Positions 54,010-64,000 are shown, counted from the first letter of the stretch. The stretch: DNA of 64,000 bases from Siphonodentalium dalli (GCA_032622095.1 CP136062.1:144228351-144292350), one strand, 5' to 3'. The notes: generated by a model not told the origin, from the sequence alone. Program-made: numbers and translations.

Positions 54010-54675
54010 TTACGTAGTAGGTACGTAAATTATAGGGTCTTGGTTGGGAAACACGTCTGTTCGTAGCCTGTATTTATCCTCAGTGTGAGGGGACATATCT
54101 ATTATAAGATACGCAAATGGTTTCTTCATACAATCATTGTATGCCTCAATGAGTACTTTAGATTTACCGGGATACAATTGTCTACCCAATGTGGAAATTT
54201 GTGATCCATCCCTCAAATTTTTGAATAAAATTAGATATCCTGTGTTTAAGGCTATAGTTCTCGCAGCCTTGCCTTGTGCGTATAAATTTTGTGAAATAAA
54301 CAGCACCGAAAGACAGCGATGATGAGTTTGCTGCGTAAATAGTGTTTCAATCTCTTTTTGGTCAATAATGCGATGCATCAAGTCGTCTAATATTAACATA
54401 TTATGTTTACCGTCAGCAAATTCTTCGATTTCTGTTTGGGTAGGTAATCCTTGATGCATGACCAAATTTTCGATTGATGATTCAATTTCATCATAGAAAT
54501 TTTGATAAATACCGTAACAGTACATTATTTTCTTAGGTGGATCTCTAGAATACATTCCATTAAGATTTTGCAGGAATCTGTAGACCCATCTCGTCTTACC
54601 AGAACCAGTTGGTCCGGTGATGCAAATACTAGAACAAGGTTCAAATGGTATGGAGCTATGGTTAATTGGACCCAT
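54010..54675 (-). CDS. ATP: FtsK/HerA-type genome packaging ATPase
   Basis: 221 residues. Walker A is GPTGSGKT (21-28), Walker B is NMLILDDL (Asp97-Asp98), and an arginine-finger/sensor region has SVLFISQNLYAQG. The C-terminal LGRQLYPGKSKVLIEAYNDC fits the Polinton ATPase family. It would drive DNA into preformed capsids. It is the first gene of the minus-strand block. The frame is intact and the length normal. Confidence 0.93.
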   Translation of the reverse strand: MGPINHSSIPFEPCSSICITGPTGSGKTRWVYRFLQNLNGMYSRDPPKKIMYCYGIYQNFYDEIESSIENLVMHQGLPTQTEIEEFADGKHNMLILDDLMHRIIDQKEIETLFTQQTHHRCLSVLFISQNLYAQGKAARTIALNTGYLILFKNLRDGSQISTLGRQLYPGKSKVLIEAYNDCMKKPFAYLIIDMSPHTEDKYRLRTDVFPNQDPIIYVPTT

Positions 54676-54721
54676 TTTTTTTTGTGTTCACTGTGTCCTA
54701 TTTATTAGTAGCTATACAGTT

Positions 54722-54729
54722 CTTATATA
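54722..54729 (-). promoter_or_regulatory. TATA-like box upstream of the ATPase
   Basis: TATATAAG on the minus strand, 47 bp before the ATG at 54675. The surrounding words TATAAGAACTGTA occur twice (about 54714-54727 and 54809-54821), so a duplicated promoter segment is possible. Confidence 0.4.
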
Positions 54730-54851
54730 CATCATAAGTAAACATTTGTTATGGCTGTTGTAAATGAATTACCAGGATGACACTGCAAGCTATAATATTA
54801 TAAAAACCTACAGTTCTTATAACATCATTGGTTTTGGTAAGTGATGTGAAG

Positions 54852-54869
54852 GTGTTTGGTGGATGTTGG
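54852..54869 (-). promoter_or_regulatory. Shared 18-nt motif upstream of the ATPase
   Basis: Minus-strand CCAACATCCACCAAACAC, identical to 47638-47655, about 177 bp before the ATPase ATG. An additional CCCACACCCAACC lies just upstream of it. Confidence 0.5.
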
Positions 54870-54959
54870 GGGTTGGGTGTGGGCTGGTATTATCACGTTG
54901 GTCTGTGATTGAGTGTACAAAATCTCTTGTCAAGTGAACACCTGCACATTATGTATTTA

Positions 54960-56004
54960 CTAAACATCGAACATGTCTGAACCTATCATTGGTACAATAG
55001 CAGTGATATAATGTTACATCATCGGTGCTACCTGTAGTTTCGGTATATGATCGTAAGTGTGACTGGAGTGATAAGTGGTTATTACGTAATGTTGTTATAA
55101 CAATGTCATCAAAGCAATTTCTATAATTGAGTGTCCTGGACGTATGCATGTTTTGGCTAACTAATTATCGTGTGAATGACACAGTTTATCAACCTTAATT
55201 GATACTAACCCGTTTGTTCAGACATTAAATCGATATGTTTTCTGAATATCATATAACTGTGAACGGGGAAATAATATAATTCATTTGGTAAAGCAAAGGT
55301 GTGAAAGACACATTGTTACCACCAATGTCGCGTGCGTGATTGCGTGTACAGCGAATATGACAATTCATTCTGGAGGGTTGTAATTTCACATTACAATTTT
55401 CGACCGTTAGTGATTCAACATAGTACTTCTCAAAACTTCCAATAATTCACGATAATACACACCTGTCATATGGGATAGAGAGAGTGTAAAGAATAAACGC
55501 TCTTTATTATTTATGTAAAAGTAATGGTGTCTATTTTCAGGTATGACAATTATATGAACTGCGTCCGATAAAACACTGGAATGTATGCATTCATATCGAT
55601 GGTCACAATGTCCAATAAAGCTATTTCTAAACATCGATTAATATATACATTGAAACATTGGTTGAACAAAAAAAATAACGAAAGATATTACGCGCAAATA
55701 ATTTAACATTCGACATTTTTTTAATATCGAGATTATCAGAAACCGAAAACTCGTTATAACTTTTAAATTTAAACTTTTTTTGGAGAAATAATTTTGAGGG
55801 TTTTGAAATTTTTTCTTTTGAAATTTTGGGGTTTTAAAATTTTTTGGAAGTTTTGGGATTTTGAAATTTTTTGGAAAAAATAATTTTTGGAAGTTTTGAA
55901 ATTTTTTTTGGGTTTTGATATTTTGGGAATATTTTAGTACAACCAATTTTAGACCCCAAAGATTCTATTTTTAGATGTGAGGCGAACGAGACCCCTATTC
56001 TTCT
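54960..56004 (-). repeat. Polinton right terminal inverted repeat
   Basis: Inverse of 39554-40598, 1,045 bp, with few differences and the terminal sequence ...CTATTCTTCT. It contains AACGCTCTTTATTA on the plus strand (about 55495). Confidence 0.95.
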
Positions 56005-56010
56005 AATATT
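56005..56010. repeat. Polinton target-site duplication, right
   Basis: aatatt, partner of aatact at 39548-39553. The host sequence then continues as in 34256 onwards (ttcaagaacatttaaattt). Confidence 0.8.
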
Positions 56011-56325
56011 TTCAAGAACATTTAAATTTAATATCATTTGACTTGTCAGCCAACACGGAGTCCCGAAAATAGGAGAGGGGAAAACCAGCATTGAAGACGA
56101 GTAACAAACAATGAGAGGTTGGCAGCTAAAATTATTAATGAATACGTACGCTCGGTACAATAATTCAATCATATAGCGTGAATTCCAATCATAAAACCAC
56201 CATAGTGTCGGGATAATCTGATACATCTTCCCATTATGTTCTTGAAATAAACACGCCAGAACGGAAGTTGAAGGGACGTAACTAGCGCGATAATAAACAC
56301 GATCTTGTTTGCGGGCGGCGGGTGT
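56011..56325. repeat. Interrupted palindrome-headed repeat, right part
   Basis: Continuation of the Polinton target. It matches about 34257-34570 closely and leads into segmental copy C. Confidence 0.8.
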
Positions 56326-56654
56326 TATTGGGCTAACATACAGTGTTGCATTGTATAATATCCAAACTGCAGACATATTTCATAAAACAGAAACCGCGGA
56401 TTATATAGAAATTAATAAGGAAAATGCTATATATTATAAGAAATTAGTATAGCGTGAGTGTGATTTATTGAAAGGTATGTCATTGGAGCCGCTGGAACAC
56501 ATTTAGTGTAATAATGTAATAATAAACAAATAAAACACTTCAAACTACATTAATGCCTTAAGTGTGAACATTTCTGAATCGCAAAAGTTGGAGATACAAG
56601 TATTAGTTTGACTATTAATATATTGTTAAGCGTGCGATAAAATGGTATCCTCAC

Positions 56655-56960
56655 CTTCTGTTGTGAAGGATGACAGAGCACGAGGTTCCACACACTTTAT
56701 CTCAGCATTGAACTTGTTCACAGCGACGACCTTCACATTGTACTGTGTTACTTGCGTAACGTTCCGAACATGCACAGACATCCACGTTTCGTGAGTATCC
56801 GTTTTACTGGAGACAAGATCCCATATTCCTGTTGATTTTTTTTCAATATACACCAGGAAATGCTGATCAGCTCCATTATTATTCTGTGGCTGCCATTTGA
56901 GAATCCCCGATGAGTGGGATATGTTGTAAACTGTGAGACCTATCGGTGACTCTGGGCAAC
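56655..56960 (-). CDS. Fibronectin type III exon, copy C
   Basis: A 306-nt exon, phase 1-1, acceptor ttttacag and donor GTGAG. Nearly identical to copy B in both sequence and flanks. It differs in a few residues (for example IEKKSTGIWDLVSS). Open and splice-competent as read. Confidence 0.85.
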
Positions 56961-57010
56961 CTGTAAAACATTCATAGTGTAACAGTTAGCTTTCTTGAAA
57001 CCTTAAAATA

Positions 57011-57428
57011 CAGTACCAGTCAAAAGAAGTGGTATATGAAGCGCGCTATTTTCGCGCCCAATATCACAATAATATTGCAAGAGGAAACGCTTATAAGCGC
57101 GCCGCTGTCGATATTATTGCAACATTTTGCGCTTAATATTGTGACATTCAGAGCAAATCATTGCTTCTTCTATATTGTTTATTGCCTAAATAGAGACAAT
57201 GTTTTAGATTTTGGATATAATTATAGTTGTAAATGCTGTATTTACACTATATCGGGTCCTTATGAAATTTTGCGAGCTTAAGGTCGCAATATTTTGCGCT
57301 CAATATCGCAATAATAAGCACGACAGATTTTTGGTATTGCGCTATAATCGCGCGTTTTTCGAAATTAAGCGCGCTCAATATCGCAATAAAAGCGCGCCTC
57401 GATATTCCACTTCTTCTGATTGGTACTG
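57011..57428. mobile_element. Tc1/mariner-type MITE, copy C (418 bp)
   Basis: Same termini, TA flanks and length as copy B (35248-35665). It has no coding capacity. Confidence 0.85.
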
Positions 57429-57483
57429 TATGTTAGGTCAGATAAGCAAAACAGTTTGTCTCTCAGGGAGCTATATTTTACCT

Positions 57484-58745
57484 GGTGATGAGGGACGCAT
57501 ATATATTTCATTTATTACACATTATATTTGCCTAGTGATGAGGGACGCGTATATGTTTTATTAATACACATTATATTTTGCCAAGTGATTAGGGGCGCGT
57601 ATATGTTTTATTTATTACACATTATATTTTGCCTAGTGACGAGGGACGCATATATGTTTTATTTATTACACATTATATTTTGCCTAGTGATGAGGGACGC
57701 GTATATGTTTTATTTATTACACATTATAGTTTGCCTAGTGACGAGGGACGCGTATATGTTTTATTTATTACACATTATATTTTGCCTAGTGATGAGGGAC
57801 GCGTATATGTTGTATTTATTACACATTATATTTTTCCTAGTGATGAGGGACCGTATATGTTTTATTTATTACACATTATATTTTGCCTAGTGATGAGGGA
57901 CGCGTATATGTTGTATTTATTACACATTATATTTATCCTAGTGATGAGGGACCGTATATGTTTTATTTATTACACATTATATTTTGCCTAGTGACGAGGG
58001 ACGCGTATCTGTTTTATTTATTACACATTATATTTTGCCTAGTGATGAGGGACGCGTATATGTTGTATTTATTACACATTATATTTTTCCCAGTGATGAG
58101 GGACCGTATATGTTTTATTTATTACACATTATATTTTGCCTAGTGACGAGGGACGCGTATATGTTTTATTTATTACACATTATATTTTGCCTAGTGATGA
58201 GGGACGCGTATATGTTGTATTTATTACACATTATATTTTTCCTAGTGACGAGGGACGCGTATATGTTTTATTTATTACACATTATATTTTTCCTAGTGAT
58301 GAGGGACGCGTCTATGTTTTATTTATTACACATTATAGTTTGCCTAGTGACGAGGGACGCGTATATGTTTTATTTATTACACATTATATTTTGCCTAGTG
58401 ATGAGGGACGCGTATATGTTATACTTATTACACATTATATTTTTCCTAGTGATGAGGGATCGTATATGTTATATTTATTACACATTATATTTTGCCTAGT
58501 GATGAGGGACGCGTATATGTTGTATTTATTACACATTATATTTTTCCTAGTGATGAGGGACCGTATATGTTTTATTTATTACACATTATATTTTGCCTAG
58601 TGACGAGGGACGCGCATATGTTATATTTATTACACATTATATTTTGCCTAGTGATGAGGGACCGTATATGTTTTATTTCTTACACATTATATTTTGCCTA
58701 GTGACGAGGGACGCGTATGTGTTATTTTTATTGCACGTTAGAATT
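57484..58745. repeat. 51-bp minisatellite, copy C (about 25 units)
   Basis: The order of variant units closely follows copy B, with a few units missing. This indicates that B and C were duplicated after the array had expanded. The ORFs across it are artefacts. Confidence 0.95.
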
Positions 58746-59545
58746 TTGAGTAGGCATGTAAATATATAATATATATCTTAGTACCATACTGACAAAAGAC
58801 ACTAGATATGAGCAATATGCTGAATAAATACTGATGTCCGTCAAATATATACCTAATGTCAAACCCACATATTAATACTAAAAGTCACCTGATACAATAT
58901 TACGCATTAAGTCATGGAACCTTCATCCGTATATATACTTTGACTTCAGGCTCTAAATAACCTCTTTTCAAACTTACTTCAACAGGGTTGGTGTTTATAC
59001 ACGAATCGTTAGATCCTGATAATATTTTATAGAAATACAACCAAGGTTCGTCTTAAGTGTGGTCAACGTTTGCCATGAAGACATATGTCAGATGAATTGG
59101 GATGGGTGGTACATATAAATTATTTATCTATTTATGACAGGTCCTAAATATGTGCGAGGCCCATATCCACAGCACGATGTGTAGTAGTAACAGTGAGAAA
59201 TTAAATAAGTTATAATATGGCACAACAGTATTATACTGATTGTACCCAATAATAAAGACGAGTTGATGTGTAAAGGTCGCCTTTATATAGCTTCTACACA
59301 AAGGTCCCGCGTAATATGTTTCGGGGTCAAACACTATTATAATCATGACTAACGTTTACTGATATATAAACACGATTGACCTGAGATAACGTATATATTT
59401 GGTGGTTGTATCCCGTATGTTTATGGGTAAATTTGAAAGACATCAGACTACCCCATCTATAGTCCTGGTCACGGCACAATGATGTCGAAACTTTATAAAA
59501 TTTAATTATAATAGAATTATGATATTCGATTTGTGTTGCGTTAAT
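58746..59545. repeat. Shared 3' portion of segmental copy C
   Basis: Counterpart of 37081-37890, non-coding. Confidence 0.65.
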
Positions 59546-59629
59546 CATCATTGACTGTTAGATCACCATGGGTGATATGGGTGTTGGAAAAATGTCTTGT
59601 CTAATCAAAGCGAGTTTCATATAATAAAA

Positions 59630-59772
59630 CAGTTATCGCATTGTTTCTTGGTTGACACGAGGAATTGTCAGCCCCTGCAAGCCAATATTCACCTCGGCCT
59701 ACTGCCTTGGTGAATATTGACTTCCTCGGGTTAACAATTCCTCGTGCCAACCAAGAAACAATGCGATAACTG
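59630..59772. repeat. 143-bp imperfect palindrome
   Basis: The arms begin cagttatcgcattgtttctt and end with its inverse. The centre lies around 'cggcctactgccttgg'. A second copy starts at about 63898 and is cut by the end of the window. This is a foldback-type repeat. Confidence 0.85.
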
Positions 59773-60046
59773 TATACAATTTGTATTTGTGAATTAACCA
59801 GAACTATTCTAATCATCAACAGCTTAGTAAGACAAATGGTATTCAGTTGTAAATTAGTACTTGCAATTTCAATCTGTTGTTACTTTCAGTGTATCAACAG
59901 TGGTTGGTATACACATAAGTGAACATATTTCCTATATACTCAAATGTTGGTTCCATATTCTATGGAAAGTCTTCCCAATGTGATAAAAATAGAAACTATT
60001 GCCACACAGATTATGGCACTGACCGTTAAATATATAACTAACGAAC

Positions 60047-60334
60047 CTGCAGTATTCACGTCGACTATTAGTGACATGGCACCATAGCTGTTATTACACT
60101 TCACGTGATATTTCCCAAAATCGCTCTCACGTATTGCTGTTATTTCCAGTCTTGTTACAAACTTATTCTCATCAATCTTCTCCAACAATGTTGATCTAAC
60201 ATGCCCATTAGTTGAATGGGTCCATGTTACATCTCCCGGTTTCGGGAAGCTCAAGACATTGACTGTCAGATTCAGAGAATCACCAACACTTGCCCAATAT
60301 ATTGTATCTGTATTAGCGAAAGCTCTTGGTCGGC
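60047..60334 (-). CDS. Immunoglobulin-like domain exon of the host Ig/FN3 gene
   Basis: A 288-nt minus-strand exon with acceptor tatattttcag and donor GTTCGT, phase 1-1 like the FN3 exons. It encodes an Ig-like domain: SVGDSLNLTVNVLSFPKPGD, the core Trp in VTWTH, RLEITAIRESDFGKYHVKCN and SYGAMSLIVDV. The D.G.Y.C motif of strand F is clear. The usual first cysteine (strand B) is missing; an Asn is at that place. It lies between FN3 copies D and C in gene order. It is probably part of an adhesion or receptor protein. Confidence 0.75.
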
Positions 60335-61045
60335 CTGAAAATATAATAATGGGACAGAATTAAATTAATTGAATTCCAACTGAAAACACAATAGTTGTGT
60401 TATGTACTTGTACATGTAATGGGATCATTTATTAGTGAGGATGAATAGAAGACCGAGTCACCTATTAAACCAAGTTGTGCAGACTCATGAAACAAGCGCT
60501 TTAAACAATTATATGTGAACACTAGGTGCTTGGATGATTTTTAGTTTTGCGATGGATTCTAGACATGAATAAATCTATGGACAATTTGAAGGACCAAAAT
60601 CTTCACATTTTCCAACCAATCTATAGAATATACCGTACAATGCATTGCTGTACCTTCAAAATAAACATACGTGTTCTACGGAAGTTCTCGAAAAAGGTGT
60701 GACACACATACTGGACGCTGTATGATTGTGTGGGTTCCGCATTATGCATCAACTCAACGTAGTTATACCGCGAATAAATCGAACTGTTACGAGTAGTACG
60801 TACAATAATTGAGTGAACACTATCAACCTCCATCTGCCTGTGACCTTTTTCAAGGAATGTTTGTTTTATGACAAGATTGCGGTAGACGGCAAGTTTTAGC
60901 AACCCATTCGATAGTATAATATACATGTTTTGATTTGTGCAACCATCACTTTAAATGGTTATATGGGCCACACTTTCTGGTACCGACGAGATAAACGTCA
61001 ATTGATCATCTGGGCAAATTGTTGTGAGGATCGGCGACACCAAGC
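60335..61045. other. Intronic stretch between Ig exon and copy D
   Basis: A 101-codon minus-strand ORF (60621-60926) has no clear domain; otherwise AT-rich. From about 60990 it matches the left flank of copy A. Confidence 0.4.
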
Positions 61046-61659
61046 AGTACTGTGAATTACATGACTGGGGGATAATCAGTCATTTGAACTCGCCCCATGT
61101 TTATGTTATAGGGTTCCCAGTCAGAACTTCGAATATTTCTCATGTTTGGACTTGAGATAAACATTATTACTACTGCTTACTGCTAAGTGATGCACTCTTC
61201 TCATATATCAATAAGCACATCATAACAAGAACCAATGGCACATCATATTGACCAAGATGAGTACAACCGATAGATCAAATAACTGGGGGTGTTTTATGTG
61301 CACGGTCATTGACTAATCGATCGATAGTTCACAGGTAGAATATTGGGCTAACATACAGTGTTGCATTGTATAATATCCAAACTGCAGACATATTTCATAA
61401 AACAGAATCCGCGGATTATATAGAAATTAATAAGGAAAATGCTATATATTATAAGAAAATAGTATAGTGTGAGTGTGATTTATTGAAAGGTATGCCATTG
61501 GAGCCGTTGGAACACATTTAGTGTAATAATAAAATAAAAACACTTCAAACTACATTAATGCCTTAAGTGTGAACATTTCTGAATCGCAAAAGTTGGAGAA
61601 ACAAGTAATAGTTTGACTATTAATATATTGTTAAGCGTGCGATAAAATGGTATCCTCAC

Positions 61660-61965
61660 CTGCTGTTGTGAAGGATGACAGCGCACGAGGTTCCACACAC
61701 TGTATCTCAGCATTGAACTTATTCACAGCGACGACCTTCACATTGTACTGTGTTAGTTGCGTAACGTTCCGAAAATGCACAGACATCCACGTTTCGTGAG
61801 TATCCGTTTTACTGGAGACATGATCCCACATTCCTATTGATTTTTTTTTAATATACACCAGAAAATGCTGATCAGCTCCATTATTATTCTGGGGCTGCCA
61901 TTTGAGAATCCCCGATGTGTGGGTTATGTTGTAAACTGTGAGACGTATCGGTGACTCTGGGCAAC
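61660..61965 (-). CDS. Fibronectin type III exon, copy D
   Basis: A 306-nt exon, phase 1-1, acceptor gttttacag and donor GTGAG. It is the most upstream recognised exon of the gene on the minus strand. Replacements against B/C include RLTVYN for GLTVYN, WDHVSS, VHFRNVTQL and EIQCVE. All structural FN3 residues are present. Confidence 0.85.
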
Positions 61966-62015
61966 CTGTAAAACATTCATAGTGTAACAGTTAGCTTTCT
62001 TGAAACCTTAAAATA

Positions 62016-62433
62016 CAGTACCAGTCAAAAGAAGTGGTATATGAAGCGCGCTATTTTCGCGCCCAATATCGCAATAATATTGCAAGAGGAAACGCTTATA
62101 AGCGCGCCGCTGGCGATATTGTTGCAACATTTTGCGCTTAATTTTGTGACATTCAGAGCAAATCATTGCTTCTTCTATAATGTTTATTGCCTAAATAGAA
62201 ACAATGTTTTAGATTTTGTATACAATTATAGTTGTAAATGCTATATGTACACTATATCGGGTCCTCATAAAATTTTGCGAGCTTAAGATCGCAATATTTT
62301 GCGCTCAATATCGCAATAATAAGCACGACAGATTTTTGGTATTGCGCTATAATCGCGCCTTTTTCGAAATTAAGCGCGCTCAGTATCGCAATAAAGGCGC
62401 GCCTCGATATACCACTTCTTCTGACTGGTACTG
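62016..62433. mobile_element. Tc1/mariner-type MITE, copy D (418 bp)
   Basis: Identical architecture to copies B and C, with TA flanks at 62014-62015 and 62434-62435. Its presence at the same place in all four segmental copies dates its insertion before the duplications. Confidence 0.85.
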
Positions 62434-62479
62434 TATGTTAGGTCAGATAAGCAAAAGAGTTTGTTTCCCAGGGAGCTAT

Positions 62480-62998
62480 ATTTTGCCTAGTGATGAGGGA
62501 CGCGTATGTTTTATTTATTACACGTTATATTTTGCCTATACTGATGAGGGACGCGTATATGTTTTAGTTATTACACGTTATATTTTGCCTATATATAGTG
62601 ATGAGGGACGCGTATATGTGTTATTTATTACACATTATATTTTGCCTTGTGATGAGGGACGCATATATGTTTTATTTATTACACATTATATTTTGCCTAG
62701 AGATGAGGAAAGCGTATATGTTTTATTTATTACACATTATATTTTGCCTAATGATGAGGGATGCATATATGTTTTATTTATTACACATTTTATTATGCCT
62801 AGTGATGAGGGACGCGTTTATGTTTAATTTATTACACATTTTATTTTGCCTAGTGATGAGGGACGCGTATATGTTTTATTTATTACACATTATGTTTTGC
62901 CTAGTGATGAGGGACCATATATGTATTATTTATTACACATTATATTTTGCCTAGTGATGAGGGACGCGTATATGTTTTATTTATTACACGTTATATTT
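62480..62998. repeat. 51-bp minisatellite, copy D (about 10 units)
   Basis: The same unit but more diverged, including units with extra 'tata' insertions and 'acgttatatttt'. It lacks the higher-order pattern of B and C. Confidence 0.92.
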
Positions 62999-63897
62999 TT
63001 GAGTAGGCAGGTAAATATATAATATATATCTTAGTACCATACTGACAAAAGACGCTAGATATGAGCAATATACTGAATAAATACTGATGTCCGTCACATA
63101 TATCCATAATGTCAAACCACATATTAATACTAAAAGTCACTCCGATACAATATTACGCATTAAGTTATGGAACCTTCATCCGTATATATACTTTGACTTC
63201 AGGCTCTAAATAACCTCTTTTCAAACTTGCTTCAACAGGGTTGGTGTTTATAGACGAATCGTTAGATCCTGATAATATTTTATAGAAATAAAACCATGGT
63301 TCGTCTTGAGTGTTATCAACGTTTGCCACGAAGACATCTGTCAGATTAATAGGGATGGGTGTAGTTTATAGAAATTATTTATCTATTTATGACAGGTCCT
63401 AAATATGTGCGAGGCCCATATCCACAGCACGATGTGTAGTAGTAAAAGTGAGAAATTAAATAAGTTATAATATGCACAATAGTATTATACTGATTGTACC
63501 CCAATAATAAAGACGAGTTGATGTGTAAAGATCGTCTTTATATAGCTTTTACAAAAAGACATCAGATTACCCCATCTATAGTCCTGGTCACGGCACCCAT
63601 GTGCGTTATGATATACAATATATATCAACATTATAGCACGACTATAATCTATTTATCACATAATTAGCCCCTTGATCCGGTATCCTATTTTTTATTAAGA
63701 CACACGTGTGTTATCGCCACGCACAGTGCCGTAAGAGCTTAGCACAATGATGTCGAAACATTATTAAATTTAATTATAATAGAATTATGATATTCGATTT
63801 GTGTTGCGTTAATCATCATTGACTGTTAGATCAACATGGGTGATATGGGTGTTTGAAATTTGTTTTGTCTAATCAAAGCGTGTTTCATATAATAAAA
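62999..63897. repeat. Shared 3' portion of segmental copy D
   Basis: It matches 37081-37790 and 58746-59540, but about 63596-63740 is unique to this copy. No gene recognised. Confidence 0.6.
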
Positions 63898-64000
63898 CAG
63901 TTATCGCATTGTTTCTTGGTTGACACGAGGAATTGTCAGCCACTGCAAGTCAATATTCACCTCGGTCTACTGCCTTGGTGAATATTGAATTCCTCGGGTT
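63898..64000. repeat. Palindrome, partial (cut by window end)
   Basis: The first about 100 bp of the same 143-bp palindrome seen at 59630-59772. Confidence 0.8.

Larger units (their letters stand above)
39554..56004. mobile_element. Polinton/Maverick (polintovirus-like) element, 16,451 bp
   Basis: It is defined by 1,045-bp terminal inverted repeats with AG...CT ends, a 6-bp target duplication and the full hallmark gene set. That set is family-B DNA polymerase, rve integrase with chromodomain, FtsK/HerA-type packaging ATPase, adenain-like protease, major capsid protein and a candidate minor capsid protein. Left-half genes run mainly on the plus strand and the morphogenesis block runs on the minus strand; the two meet at about 48900-49240. 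Accessory genes encode a tandem PC4 protein, a TBP-like protein and an F-box-like protein. The polymerase is broken near its N-terminus and the morphogenesis block is open. The two terminal repeats differ at only a few positions that I noticed, which suggests a fairly recent insertion. Confidence 0.96.

Noticed and set aside
60621-60926. 101-codon minus-strand ORF between the Ig exon and FN3 copy D, with a donor-like GTACAG at its end
   Set aside because: No clear Ig or FN3 pattern, and the donor would be phase 0 unlike all other exons; a diverged exon cannot be excluded.
1-64000. tRNA, rRNA or other structured RNA genes
   Set aside because: No cloverleaf with A/B boxes and no rRNA-like core was recognised on either strand; the hairpins seen belong to foldback repeats.

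Overview
The window is animal nuclear DNA: AT-rich, intron-bearing and crowded with mobile elements and satellites. The degenerate gacggacggacgg-ended tandem repeats, a DIRS-order Ngaro retroelement, a Polinton/Maverick, Tc1-type MITEs and the tails of several non-LTR elements together suggest a marine invertebrate, most likely a mollusc. That placement is inference; no gene in the window fixes the taxon.

Region by region. (1) 148-8331 is an Ngaro-like tyrosine-recombinase retrotransposon with complete split direct repeats in the order A1 - genes - B1 - A2 - B2. It carries a decayed SGNH hydrolase, a broken gag, RT/RNase H and a tyrosine recombinase, and sits inside a degenerate minisatellite. 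(2) 8332-29400 has no confident intact gene. It holds tandem repeats, an inverted-repeat element interrupted by a 355-bp module that also exists alone nearby, two oppositely oriented satellite arrays, an LINE ORF1-like relic (20695-21344) and the 3' end of another LINE (28670-28885). (3) 29423-61965, minus strand, carries exons of a host Ig/FN3 single-pass membrane protein: FN3 - Ig - FN3 - FN3 - FN3 - TM - basic microexon. The Ig, FN3 and TM exons are all phase 1-1. The four FN3 exons lie in four segmental copies (A-D, left to right) that also share a 418-bp Tc1/mariner MITE and a 51-bp minisatellite. (4) 39554-56004 is a 16,451-bp Polinton inserted between copies B and C. It has 1,045-bp terminal inverted repeats, AG...CT ends and a 6-bp target duplication.

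The Polinton is the highlight. The left half carries a family-B DNA polymerase on the plus strand, with an intron and a broken N-terminal part. The right half is a tightly packed minus-strand block with intact ORFs for packaging ATPase, two small proteins, chromodomain integrase, a membrane protein, a candidate minor capsid protein, a small acidic/basic protein, major capsid protein and adenain-like protease. Between them lie two accessory plus-strand genes. One (47749-48360) has two PC4-type ssDNA-binding/coactivator domains. The other (48372-48896) is a clear, divergent TATA-binding protein that keeps all four DNA-intercalating phenylalanine positions. TATA-like boxes precede polB, the PC4/TBP pair and the ATPase. 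An identical 18-nt motif lies upstream of both the PC4 gene and the ATPase, in the same orientation relative to each. My main hypothesis is that this Polinton carries its own core-promoter transcription module (TBP plus PC4). I do not know of a description of that combination in Polintons, and a literature and database search is needed to establish novelty.
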